NCBI GenBank assembly: GCA_017997315.1
Contig: JAGOFF010000038.1
Location: 1 to 14,485 of the forward strand
From: Clostridia bacterium
GTDB taxonomy: Bacteria; Bacillota; Clostridia; Saccharofermentanales; UBA5734
Direction: 5' to 3'
DNA: 14,485 bases
Shown here: positions 1 to 6,585 of the stretch, one piece after another
Position numbering within the stretch: position 1 is the first letter of the stretch
Layout: each line of letters opens with the position of its first letter
Notes under the pieces: model-generated
Database searches by the model: none
The model's input: only the letters and a program-made list of their open reading frames with translations
What the model was told of the DNA's origin: nothing
Position numbers and translations under genes: made by a program

Positions 1-126
<126 letters not shown>

Positions 127-258
127 TCGCTTATCCGAGAGCCTTTCGGCTCTTTGATTACTTTTTTCGATTCCCTTAGGAAATCGACTAAAGGCTTTCC
201 GCTTTGTCTATCGCTGTTCAATTTTCAAGGTCCGTCCGCCTCGCTTCCCGCGAGGCGC
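127..258 (-). other. 16S rRNA leader (precursor 5' region)
   Basis: This is the transcribed spacer between the inferred transcription start (about 258, from the -10 position) and mature 16S. The precursor would begin with a hairpin of 8 bp (237-244 paired with 250-257, loop 245-249). Next comes a CCTTGAAAATTGAACAG segment (minus strand of 214-230), which resembles the boxA-containing stretch common in Bacillota rRNA leaders and 16S-23S spacers. Closer to 16S is a 6-bp hairpin closed by a GAAA tetraloop in the RNA sense (138-153). Such leaders normally carry antitermination and RNase III processing signals. Those roles here are inferred from family knowledge and position. Confidence 0.7.
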
Positions 259-264
259 TTAAAC

Positions 265-293
265 AAGATACCATCCGGGCCGGGGGCTGTCAA
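265..293 (-). promoter_or_regulatory. rRNA operon promoter (sigma-A type)
   Basis: On the minus strand there is a perfect -35 box TTGACA (288-293), a 17-bp spacer, and a -10 box TATCTT (265-270) preceded by TGG, which gives an extended -10 element. Directly upstream (about 294-322) is an AT-rich tract of the kind that works as an UP element at rRNA promoters. The inferred start site is near 258, about 130 nt before mature 16S. The match and position make this a confident housekeeping-sigma rRNA promoter. A second, further upstream rRNA promoter was not found. Confidence 0.88.
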
Positions 294-329
294 CCATATT
301 CTGAGAAATAAAAAGGGGATTTTTTGAAG

Positions 330-347
330 CCGCCCTGAAGAGGGCGG
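330..347 (-). terminator. Possible terminator after the MBL-fold gene
   Basis: A perfect 7-bp GC hairpin (CCGCCCT, loop CTTC, AGGGCGG in the minus sense) lies 44 bp past the stop codon of the MBL-fold gene and just before the rRNA promoter. No U-tract follows immediately. The next T-run (CCCCTTTTTATTT, minus sense) lies about 13 nt further on and overlaps the rRNA upstream element. It may end the hydrolase transcript and insulate the rRNA promoter, but it is not a textbook intrinsic terminator. Confidence 0.4.
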
Positions 348-391
348 AAAAGGCTGCTGCGCCTTCCGCTTGTGGTCTTCGGAACGGTATT

Positions 392-1108
392 TCAGTACGC
401 CTTGGCGGCGCAGTAGGCGATCGACGCCTTTCCGGCCCGATGGCAGAGAGCAGGGCCGACGAACGACTGGTACAGGGCGCCGATGTCCGGCTTGTCCAGG
501 ACCTGCCCGACGCATTCGAGGATATCCGTGATGTACTCCACCCCGACCGGGGACGCGTCGTGTCCCGGGAAGATGGCGCGGATGGACGGAACCATGGCTT
601 CATACTGGCGGATGCTTTTCACATACACATTGAGCGGCAGGGATTCGTCCAGAAAGAGCCAGTGGGTGTTTGCACCCAGGGAGTCGCCCGAGAACAGGAT
701 TCCCGCCTCATCGTCCCAGAGGCTGATGCTGCCCGGGGTGTGTCCCGGATTCTCCAGCACCATCAGGGACCGCCCTCCGAGATGGAAAAGGAAGCCCTCC
801 CCGACATGGATCTGTACGCACGGCCCCTCCCGGAAGCGGGAGATCGGGACGTCCGCGGAATGGAGGTGGACTTGGGTAAACTGCGCGTTCCCGCCTTCGT
901 GGTCCGGATGCGCGTGAGTATTGACCACGGACAACGGCAGACGGGTGAGGCCGGCGACGAACCCGGCGAGGTCTCCGCGCCCGAATCCGGTGTCGATCAG
1001 GAGAGCCCGGCGTGTGCCCTCGACCAGATACATATGGACTCCGTCCTCGGTGATGCGCCGGATGCCGTGATCCATGATTTCCAAGTCGTAGGGCTTGTTT
1101 ACGGACAT
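392..1108 (-). CDS. Metallo-beta-lactamase-fold hydrolase
   Basis: A 238-residue cytosolic protein of the metallo-beta-lactamase superfamily (glyoxalase II-like group). The metal ligands are all visible: HAHPDH at 65-70 (H65, H67, D69, H70), H123 in NPGHTPGS, D142 in FSGDS and H183 in FPGHD. Members usually hydrolyse thioesters, lactones or phosphoesters at a di-metal centre; the substrate here cannot be told. ATG 1108 is chosen because an AGGGGGGG stretch sits 4 nt upstream; an in-frame ATG at 1159 would add 17 unconserved-looking residues and would run through the palindrome at 1137-1169. The gene is alone in its orientation, divergent from the ThuA-family gene, and reads towards the rRNA operon. 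No signal peptide is seen. Confidence 0.9.
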   Translation of the reverse strand: MSVNKPYDLEIMDHGIRRITEDGVHMYLVEGTRRALLIDTGFGRGDLAGFVAGLTRLPLSVVNTHAHPDHEGGNAQFTQVHLHSADVPISRFREGPCVQIHVGEGFLFHLGGRSLMVLENPGHTPGSISLWDDEAGILFSGDSLGANTHWLFLDESLPLNVYVKSIRQYEAMVPSIRAIFPGHDASPVGVEYITDILECVGQVLDKPDIGALYQSFVGPALCHRAGKASIAYCAAKAY

Positions 1109-1136
1109 GGTACCCCCCCTGATCCATAGCAAAATG

Positions 1137-1169
1137 CTGATATGAAATATCTTACTCACTTCATATCAG
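1137..1169. repeat. Perfect 10-bp inverted repeat, operator-like
   Basis: CTGATATGAA (1137-1146) is repeated in inverted form as TTCATATCAG (1160-1169), with a 13-bp AT-rich spacer. Two further flanking pairs match beyond one mismatch (1134-1135 with 1171-1172). It lies 29 bp upstream of the MBL-fold start codon. The half-site spacing (23 bp centre to centre, about two helical turns) would suit a dimeric or tetrameric repressor or activator. The binding protein is unknown and no regulator gene is in the window. Confidence 0.6.
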
Positions 1170-1252
1170 TATCGGGTGGAATGTCTTAACACAGTTTAGA
1201 GCATTTGTCTTACTATCTTGCCATTCCAGCATTCGTTTTGTGTGCCGGACGG

Positions 1253-1265
1253 TGCTGTCACAGCA
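1253..1265. repeat. 13-bp palindrome TGCTGTcACAGCA
   Basis: A perfect 6+1+6 palindrome lies in the divergent region, about 80 bp upstream of the putative -10 of the ThuA-family gene. It has the size and symmetry of a transcription-factor operator. There is no T-tract, so a terminator is unlikely. A 13-bp odd palindrome can arise by chance in a region this size, so the regulatory role is inference. Confidence 0.4.
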
Positions 1266-1345
1266 AAACTGCGGAATTACCCGCATTCAGGCGGACCCCG
1301 CGGATAAATCCTTGTTCCTTCTCGTCCGCATATAAGGTAGAGGGC

Positions 1346-1351
1346 TATAAT
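1346..1351 (+). promoter_or_regulatory. Putative -10 box of the ThuA/oxidoreductase operon
   Basis: A consensus TATAAT lies 34 bp before the ATG, which would give a 5' leader of about 28 nt that includes the AAGGAGG site. No recognisable -35 box lies at 16-18 bp spacing, so the promoter may depend on an activator or may not be real. Confidence 0.4.
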
Positions 1352-1385
1352 ATGGCCATTCACAACAGCGCAAGGAGGACTCGAC

Positions 1386-2051
1386 ATGAAGGCATTGATC
1401 ACGCGCGGCGGCTGGCCCGGCCATGAACCGGTGGAGACATCGGAGGTTTTCCGCGACATTCTCGCCGGGGAAGGGTTCGACGTGGACATCGTTGAGACGC
1501 TGGACTGCTTCCTGGATGCACAGGCGCTCAAGGCATATGATCTGGTGATCCCGCTGTGGACGATGTCCAGCATCACCAAGGAGCAGACCGACGGGATTCT
1601 CGCGGCGGTCGAATCCGGCGTCGGGATCGCCGGCAACCACGGAGGCATGTGCGACGCCTTCCGGCAGGATGTACGGTGGCAGTTCATGACCGGCGGGCAG
1701 TGGGTGGCGCATCCCGGCAACGCCGGGGTCACGTACGAGATCAACATCAAGAAGAACGTCGCGAGCCCGATCGTCTACGGAATCAACGACTTCAAGATCA
1801 CCAGCGAGCAGTACTACGTCCACGTGGACCCTGCGATCAGCGTGCTGGCGACCACGCGTTTTCCGGTGTACGGCGGTCCCCACGCCGCGAACGGATGTGC
1901 GGACATTCCGGTCGTGTGGACCAAGTACTGGGGCAAGGGACGCGTGTTCTACAGTTCACTCGGCCACCACGCGGACGCGTTCGACATTCCCGAGGCGCGT
2001 GAGCTGATGCGCCGCGGCTTCTTGTGGGCGACGCGCGGCAGCACGATCTGA
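1386..2051 (+). CDS. ThuA-family protein (trehalose-utilisation-like)
   Basis: A 221-residue cytosolic protein of the ThuA family, which has a class I glutamine amidotransferase-like fold. The family signature is clear in the middle: GNHGGMCDAFR followed by FMTGGQWVAHPGN (roughly residues 83-117). The conserved YYVHVDP and the late SSLGHHADAF segment are also present. In rhizobia, ThuA acts with the Gfo/Idh-type ThuB in the disaccharide 3-keto pathway; the exact reaction of this homologue is not known. ATG 1386 is preceded by AAGGAGG with a 7-nt spacer. The gene is followed after 46 bp by a Gfo/Idh/MocA oxidoreductase, the classic partner, so the two probably form an operon. Length is normal for a single-domain ThuA protein. 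Confidence 0.9.
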   Translation: MKALITRGGWPGHEPVETSEVFRDILAGEGFDVDIVETLDCFLDAQALKAYDLVIPLWTMSSITKEQTDGILAAVESGVGIAGNHGGMCDAFRQDVRWQFMTGGQWVAHPGNAGVTYEINIKKNVASPIVYGINDFKITSEQYYVHVDPAISVLATTRFPVYGGPHAANGCADIPVVWTKYWGKGRVFYSSLGHHADAFDIPEARELMRRGFLWATRGSTI

Positions 2052-2097
2052 CGTACGGGCGTCGGTTCCGGGCAGCATCGGAAGGAGGAAAATTCCC

Positions 2098-3204
2098 ATG
2101 GTACCGATCGGAATCATCGGGTGCGGCGTTATCAGCGGCATCTATTTCAAAACCCTGACTACGGTCATGAAGAACGTCCGCATCGTCGCCTGCGCCGACC
2201 TGATCGAGGAAAAGGCGAAGACCGCGGCGGAAACCTACGGCATCCCCAAGTTCTGCAGCGTCGAGGAGCTGCTCGCGGATCCGGAGATCCGGATCGTCGT
2301 GAACCTGACCATCCCCAAAGCCCACTATGACATCTGCAAGGCGGCGCTTCTTGCCGGAAAAAGCGTACATGTCGAGAAACCGCTGGCCGTCACCCGGGAG
2401 CAGGGCGCCGAGCTGGTCGCGCTGGCGGCGGAACGCGGATTGTTTCTGGGCGGGGCGCCGGATACCTTTCTGGGCGCGGGAAACCAGACCTGCCGCAAAC
2501 TGATCGACGACGGATGGATCGGCACGCCGATCGCCGCGGCGGTCAATATGATCGGGCACGGACACGAGGGCTGGCATCCGGATCCGGCGTTCTACTACCA
2601 GGCCGGCGGCGGTCCGGTATTCGACATGGCGCCTTATTACCTGTCCGGACTGGTCAACCTGCTGGGCCCGGTCCGCACCGTGCTCGGCGAGGCCAAGACC
2701 ACGTTTGCACAGCGGACCGTCACCAGTGCGCCCAAGTTCGGAACGGTCATCGACGTCGAGGTTCCGACCCATGTGAACGGGATCCTGACGTTCGCCGGCG
2801 GCGCGACGGCCAGTCTCACGATGAGTTTCGACGTCTGGGGCTCCACCCAGCCCCGCTTCGAAATCTACGGCACCGAGGGAAGCATCCAGGTTCCCGATCC
2901 GAACCAGTTCGGCGGGGACGTGCTTGTCCGCAGGCACGACCGGAAGGAGTGGACCGCCATGCCCTACTCGCACGGCTACTCCGAGAACAGCCGCGGACTG
3001 GGCGTCGCGGACATGGCGCAGTGCATCCTCGACGGCCGGCCGCGCGGATCGAACCGATGCAGCGGAGAACTGGCCTACCATGTGCTGGATGTCATGCACG
3101 CGCTGCACGACGCCGCCCGGAAAGGCCGCCGGGTCACCCTGGAGAGCACGGTCGACCGTCCCCGCCCGATGACGATGAAGCTGTTGCCCGGCGCCGTCGA
3201 GTAA
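2098..3204 (+). CDS. Gfo/Idh/MocA family oxidoreductase
   Basis: A 368-residue NAD(P)-dependent sugar dehydrogenase-like protein. The N-terminal Rossmann domain shows GIIGCGVISG (residues 5-14), and VEKPLAVT carries the family's catalytic lysine in its EKP motif. The C-terminal substrate domain carries GGGPVFDMAPYYL, where the common family catalytic histidine (DxGxH) is replaced; this DM(A/G)PYYL form defines a known clade. Members oxidise or reduce sugar and cyclitol hydroxyls, often at C3. ATG 2098 follows a GGAGG site with suitable spacing. It is co-directional with and 46 bp after the ThuA-family gene, so a ThuB-like partner role in 3-keto-sugar metabolism is a reasonable inference. The substrate cannot be assigned, and no transporter or glycosidase is adjacent. 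Confidence 0.93.
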   Translation: MVPIGIIGCGVISGIYFKTLTTVMKNVRIVACADLIEEKAKTAAETYGIPKFCSVEELLADPEIRIVVNLTIPKAHYDICKAALLAGKSVHVEKPLAVTREQGAELVALAAERGLFLGGAPDTFLGAGNQTCRKLIDDGWIGTPIAAAVNMIGHGHEGWHPDPAFYYQAGGGPVFDMAPYYLSGLVNLLGPVRTVLGEAKTTFAQRTVTSAPKFGTVIDVEVPTHVNGILTFAGGATASLTMSFDVWGSTQPRFEIYGTEGSIQVPDPNQFGGDVLVRRHDRKEWTAMPYSHGYSENSRGLGVADMAQCILDGRPRGSNRCSGELAYHVLDVMHALHDAARKGRRVTLESTVDRPRPMTMKLLPGAVE

Positions 3205-3246
3205 GCAACGCTGCCCCCGGAACACAGGATCTGAAGGATACACAAA

Positions 3247-3277
3247 CGGGCCCGGCACATGATTTGTGCCGGGCCCG
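3247..3277. terminator. Strong hairpin between convergent genes
   Basis: A perfect 13-bp stem (3247-3259 with 3265-3277) closes a 5-nt loop. It lies 42 bp past the oxidoreductase stop and 31 bp past the KdgF-like cupin stop. On the minus strand it is followed by TTTGTGTATC, a modest U-rich tail, so it best fits termination of the long minus-strand unit. On the plus strand the tail is CAGGTTACT, so plus-strand termination is less certain though possible. A second hairpin (6-bp stem, 3287-3301) sits between it and the cupin stop and may assist. Confidence 0.75.
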
Positions 3278-3308
3278 CAGGTTACTCCGCCGAAGCGGCG
3301 GGAGAACT

Positions 3309-3629
3309 CTACAGAAAATCGTCCCTGCGCGGAGCGAACACGTCGAGCAGGACGCCGGATTCAAGCGCCTTCACCCCGTGCATCACACCCGGACGGACAT
3401 GGTAGGTGTCGCCCGCACGGATCTCAACCGTCTCTCCGTCCAGTGTCAGGAGGAACCGGCCGCCGACCACGTATCCGATCTGCTCGTGCGGATGCGCGTG
3501 AAGCGCGCCGACCGCTCCCTGCTCGAAGCGCATCTCGGCCGCCATCATGCCGGGGGCATGGGCCAGCACTTTTCGGGTGACGCCCGGATCGGCGGGGACC
3601 GCCGCCGCGTCCAGGTTCCGAACGATCAT
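3309..3629 (-). CDS. KdgF-like cupin protein
   Basis: A 106-residue single-domain cupin. It follows the first cupin motif well: G38 then five residues, H44-x-H46-x3-Q50, and G57; the second motif supplies H84 (RPGVMHGVK). The ending LLDVFAPRRDDFL and the N-terminal PGVTRKVL resemble KdgF, the enzyme that opens 4,5-unsaturated uronates from pectin or alginate towards the DKI/DEH keto acids. The size matches KdgF. The start ATG overlaps the preceding cupin stop by 4 bp (ATGA) and has a GGAGGAA site. No kdu or other uronate genes are in view, so KdgF activity is likely by family but not supported by immediate context. Confidence 0.85.
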   Translation of the reverse strand: MIVRNLDAAAVPADPGVTRKVLAHAPGMMAAEMRFEQGAVGALHAHPHEQIGYVVGGRFLLTLDGETVEIRAGDTYHVRPGVMHGVKALESGVLLDVFAPRRDDFL

Positions 3630-4060
3630 ACCGTTCCTCCGCGGAGGGCGTTGGAAAGCGTCCGCATGGACTCATGCTGTTCCGGCGTCATGGCGCTGCT
3701 GTCGGAGTTGACAGCCGACGTGTCGTCGTTTTCCACGATGATCACAGAGCTGTCCTCGTCCAGCGTCCGCGCGTGCCATGCGCCGCGGCGCACGTTGTAC
3801 AGCTTGAGCGGCTCCAGGACGACCGCTTCGATCCGGCCGGGCTGTGCGCCGTTTCCTGCCGTAAACAGCACGCAGCCACCGCGAAGAAGGCAGAAGACCT
3901 CGTCGGTGGCGTTGTGGCGCTGCCACTCGCGCAAGTCCTCCGGATGCCGGTCATAGGGCGCGGCATGCGCCAGGGCAACCCTCCAGGATTCGAAAGCCAG
4001 CGTGCGGTTGAAGCCGACGCCGGTATGTTCACGGATTTCAAGAATGTTCGGATCCATCAT
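3626..4060 (-). CDS. Cupin-domain protein, function unknown
   Basis: A 144-residue protein with a weak cupin pattern. DEVFCLLRGGCVLFTAG (about 53-69) looks like the first cupin half, and VVLEPLKLYNVRRGAWHA (80-97) like the second with H96. H50 and E54 could be metal ligands, but a full HxH...E set is not visible, so metal binding is uncertain. The sequence suggests a small sugar- or organic-acid-related cupin; I do not recognise the specific family. ATG 4060 is preferred because GGAGGAG lies 6 nt upstream; an in-frame TTG at 4066 is possible. It overlaps the KdgF-like gene by 4 bp, so both are probably made together, and it follows the ABC permease after 36 bp that contain a hairpin. Confidence 0.8.
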   Translation of the reverse strand: MMDPNILEIREHTGVGFNRTLAFESWRVALAHAAPYDRHPEDLREWQRHNATDEVFCLLRGGCVLFTAGNGAQPGRIEAVVLEPLKLYNVRRGAWHARTLDEDSSVIIVENDDTSAVNSDSSAMTPEQHESMRTLSNALRGGTV

Positions 4061-4074
4061 GGACAACTCCTCCC

Positions 4075-4096
4075 TCCGGCCCTGTCAAGGGCCGGA
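4075..4096 (-). other. Intergenic mRNA hairpin before the cupin pair
   Basis: A perfect 9-bp stem (TCCGGCCCT with AGGGCCGGA) and a 4-nt loop begin one base after the permease stop and end directly before the ribosome binding site of the next gene. There is no U-tract, so it is not a standard intrinsic terminator. It could stabilise the upstream message, reduce read-through, or set cupin expression apart from the aromatic genes. Confidence 0.6.
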
Positions 4097-5812
4097 TCAT
4101 GCCTGCATGGCGCGCAGCAGGCGGGGCGTCTGGGCATACACCATCCGGGCGAGCGCCAGATCCGCCAGGATCGGGAATCCGATCGCGGCGGCATAAGCCA
4201 ATGGTGCATAGTCGGCTCCGAGCCGTACCTGCACGAGAATCGCAGGCACTACGGACAACGCGGCGGCAAACATGGACAAAACCATTGTATACAGCACGTT
4301 CACGTTCTGCTTGACCGCCTTCTGCTCGTCGGTCCAGGTAAGTTTCGGCCAACGCATGTCAAACAGGATTCCCAAAAGGTTGGGGAGCATCAGCGCGGCT
4401 GCAAGGACCACCATTGCCGGCGGGATGAACCACAGCGGGGGGCGCAGGAGCACGAGCGCGGCGACAAGGAGTATCAAGGCCGGTATGGCGCTGACCAGTG
4501 CGCCGACCGCGATCTTGGCGCGTACCTGCGCCCGGTAGCCCATCGGGATGTACTTCATGATATAGGCGCAGGACCCCTCCCGGGAGATGGCGCTTGCGGT
4601 GATCCCGTTCATCCCGCAGACAAAGATCGTGACTGCGGCGAACACCCCCAGCGCGATCGGGGCCGCGAATGCGTCCGCGCCGAAGCATGTCTCGCGCGCT
4701 TTCTCGAGAAGGGTCCCCAGGTTCCCGCCCTCCTGCCCGATCGACAGGACGACCGGGACAAAGAAGAACACCGGGAAAAGGAAGTTCATCAGGAAGTTGT
4801 TCATGAAAAACACGGGGGTTCGGACGAGGATCCGGTAGTCCTTGAGCGTATACGTCCAGAACGCCGCGCCGGACGTCGAGAACGACTCCATCTCGACACG
4901 GGACAGACGACGGTGCCGCGCATACGAAGCGCCCACGCCCATGACCCCCTTGAAATAGAAGACACGGGCGAAGAGCATGAGCAGCACGATGGAAGCCGCG
5001 CACACGAGCAGATACCCCGCGATGCGGAGCGGAGCGCCGCCGGCGCCGGGATCCGCCAAGGCGGCCGCGGCGAGCGCGGATCCCGGGAAGACCCCCGCGG
5101 TCACCCGCGCGAGTTCCGCGGCGCCCTTCGCCAGCATGGCGCCCAGATCCACGCTGTCCAGCCCCTGGAGACTCTGCATGCCGAAAACGATCCCGAGCGT
5201 GACCGCCATGATCAGGATGTTGGCGATCATGTTGAAACGGTCCTTGTTGCGCGCCGCCGGGGAGAACCGCATCAGCAGGATCACGAGGATGGAGGCGAGC
5301 GCAAGCGGGGTGACCGGAAGGATCAGGGCGACCACAGCTACCCATATGTAGTAGACCGCCGACTCCCCGTTCAGGACCCCGTACGCGATCATCGCCGGCA
5401 ACCCGGCCAGCAGCACCATCAGGTACTCATACAGCAGCGTGGTCAGAAACTTGGCGAAAATGATCTGGCCGGGGGTGAACGGGAGCGGCAGCAGCTTGTC
5501 TACGTCGCTGGAATGGTAGTACACGCTCATCGTGTACATGACTCCGAACAGGAACGTGATCAGGCTGATCATGCTCACAGCCAGCGACGGTATGGCCGCC
5601 TGCAGGCCCATCGAAGCCAACGGCTTGTAGATTCCGGTGACACCGGCCGTCACGATCGTGATCAGATATCCCGCGACGAACACGAACAGGAGCGTGTTCC
5701 CGAACTTGCCGAGGTTGAGTTTGCGCCGCTTGGCGCCGGCAGCCGCGCCGGACCCCCATTGGGTGCCGCGGAACATCGTCCAGGCCAGCAGAAGCGTCTT
5801 GCCCATGCTCAC
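4097..5812 (-). CDS. ABC-2 type transporter permease, large exporter-like
   Basis: A 571-residue integral membrane protein with about 12 hydrophobic segments, for example near residues 29-50, 60-87, 109-134, 140-167, and six or so in the second half. It has a charged central cytoplasmic region (around the ARHRRLSRVEMES stretch). Layout and composition fit the putative ABC exporter group of ABC-2 permeases. Translation probably starts at GTG 5812, which overlaps the ATPase stop by 4 bp (GTGA); ATG 5806 is an alternative. It pairs with the adjacent ATPase as a full exporter, two ATPases with one large or two permease chains. The cargo is unknown. It follows the aromatic biosynthesis genes without a visible terminator. 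No signal peptide or solute-binding protein is present, which argues for export. Confidence 0.88.
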   Translation of the reverse strand: MSMGKTLLLAWTMFRGTQWGSGAAAGAKRRKLNLGKFGNTLLFVFVAGYLITIVTAGVTGIYKPLASMGLQAAIPSLAVSMISLITFLFGVMYTMSVYYHSSDVDKLLPLPFTPGQIIFAKFLTTLLYEYLMVLLAGLPAMIAYGVLNGESAVYYIWVAVVALILPVTPLALASILVILLMRFSPAARNKDRFNMIANILIMAVTLGIVFGMQSLQGLDSVDLGAMLAKGAAELARVTAGVFPGSALAAAALADPGAGGAPLRIAGYLLVCAASIVLLMLFARVFYFKGVMGVGASYARHRRLSRVEMESFSTSGAAFWTYTLKDYRILVRTPVFFMNNFLMNFLFPVFFFVPVVLSIGQEGGNLGTLLEKARETCFGADAFAAPIALGVFAAVTIFVCGMNGITASAISREGSCAYIMKYIPMGYRAQVRAKIAVGALVSAIPALILLVAALVLLRPPLWFIPPAMVVLAAALMLPNLLGILFDMRWPKLTWTDEQKAVKQNVNVLYTMVLSMFAAALSVVPAILVQVRLGADYAPLAYAAAIGFPILADLALARMVYAQTPRLLRAMQA

Positions 5813-6570
5813 ACGCCCCCGTTCCCCGCCGGGCTCCCGGCCGTCGCGGTCTCCGCGGTCAGCTCGAGGAACATGCTTTCCAGCGAGCCGTTCGTCTCGA
5901 AGTGCGCGCGCATCTCCTCGATCGTCCCGCAGAACAGGATGCGGCCGCGGTCGACCACCGCGACGCGGTCGCAGACCTTCTCGGCGACGTCAAGAACGTG
6001 GGTGGAGAAAAAGACGGTCTTGCCGGCGTCCGCATGGTAACGCATCATGCTCTTGAGTTCGAACGAAGACTTGGGATCAAGGCCGGTCATCGGCTCGTCG
6101 AGGATCCAGAGCGCGGGCTCATGGAGCAGCGCCCCCATCAGGACGAGTTTCTGGCGCATGCCGTGGGAGTAGCTCTGGATGCGGTCGCCGAGCGCGTCCC
6201 GCAGTTCGAACCGGGTCGAAAGCGATTCGATCCGGGTGGTGCGGAGATCGCCGGGGACCTCATAGATGTCCGCCATGAACTTGAGATACTCCAGCCCTTT
6301 GAGACGGAGGAACACGTCCGGGTTGTCCGGGACATATCCGAACGTCTTCTTCGCCGCGACCGGCTCCCGGGTGATGTCCAGGCCGTTGACCAGGATGCGT
6401 CCCTCGTCCGGCGGCAGGATCCCGGTGATCAGTTTGATCGTCGTGGTCTTGCCGGCTCCGTTCGGGCCGAGGAAACCGAAGATCTCGCCGTCCTCGATCT
6501 GCAGCGAGATCCCGTCCACCGCCTTGACTTTTCCGTTGTAGCTGAGACTGACATTTTCGATCCGGATCAT
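5809..6570 (-). CDS. ABC transporter ATP-binding protein (ABC-2 exporter)
   Basis: A 253-residue ATPase that energises the neighbouring membrane permease. It has Walker A GPNGAGKTT (35-43), the signature loop YSHGMRQK (134-141, a usual variant of LSGGQ in this subfamily), Walker B LWILDEP (154-160), and the switch histidine H191 in FFSTH. At the Q-loop position the sequence reads GYVPDNPD, as in other ABC-2 exporter ATPases of this type. ATG 6570 follows a GGGGG stretch; the gene starts 15 bp after pheA stops, so co-transcription with the aro genes is likely. The stop overlaps the permease start. The C-terminal tail after residue 240 is Ala/Gly/Thr-rich and probably disordered. Confidence 0.94.
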   Translation of the reverse strand: MIRIENVSLSYNGKVKAVDGISLQIEDGEIFGFLGPNGAGKTTTIKLITGILPPDEGRILVNGLDITREPVAAKKTFGYVPDNPDVFLRLKGLEYLKFMADIYEVPGDLRTTRIESLSTRFELRDALGDRIQSYSHGMRQKLVLMGALLHEPALWILDEPMTGLDPKSSFELKSMMRYHADAGKTVFFSTHVLDVAEKVCDRVAVVDRGRILFCGTIEEMRAHFETNGSLESMFLELTAETATAGSPAGNGGV

Positions 6571-6585
6571 GTGCGTCCCCCTTCG

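Larger units (their letters stand above)
1109..1385. promoter_or_regulatory. Divergent intergenic control region
   Basis: This 277-bp, comparatively AT-rich gap separates the divergent MBL-fold and ThuA-family genes and should carry both promoters. It holds two perfect inverted repeats (1137-1169 and 1253-1265), a consensus -10 hexamer for the plus strand (1346-1351) and three loose copies of TCTTA[AC] (1150, 1184, 1208). A possible minus-strand promoter is TTAAGA (1184-1189) with TATGAA (1160-1165) at 18-bp spacing, which would place the larger palindrome over its -10 box. That promoter is weak (4/6 matches in each box). I see no convincing protein-coding frame in the gap. Confidence 0.55.

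Noticed and set aside
1205..1426. A 73-codon plus-strand open frame in the divergent region
   Set aside because: It overlaps the putative promoter and the start of the ThuA gene in another frame, has no clear ribosome binding site and resembles no known small protein.
1106..2105. CATGGTACC occurring at both 1106-1114 and 2097-2105
   Set aside because: A 9-base match that only reflects two start codons followed by GTACC; nothing else is shared, so it is not treated as a repeat element.
1837..3258. A 473-codon minus-strand open frame opposite the ThuA and oxidoreductase genes
   Set aside because: No motif seen, whereas the plus-strand genes have clear family signatures and ribosome binding sites.
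3674..6040. A 788-codon plus-strand open frame opposite the cupin, permease and ATPase genes
   Set aside because: Its translation is rich in Arg, Asp, His, Gly and Gln with no recognisable motif, and it is the antisense of genes with clear motifs. GC-rich coding DNA commonly gives such long antisense frames.
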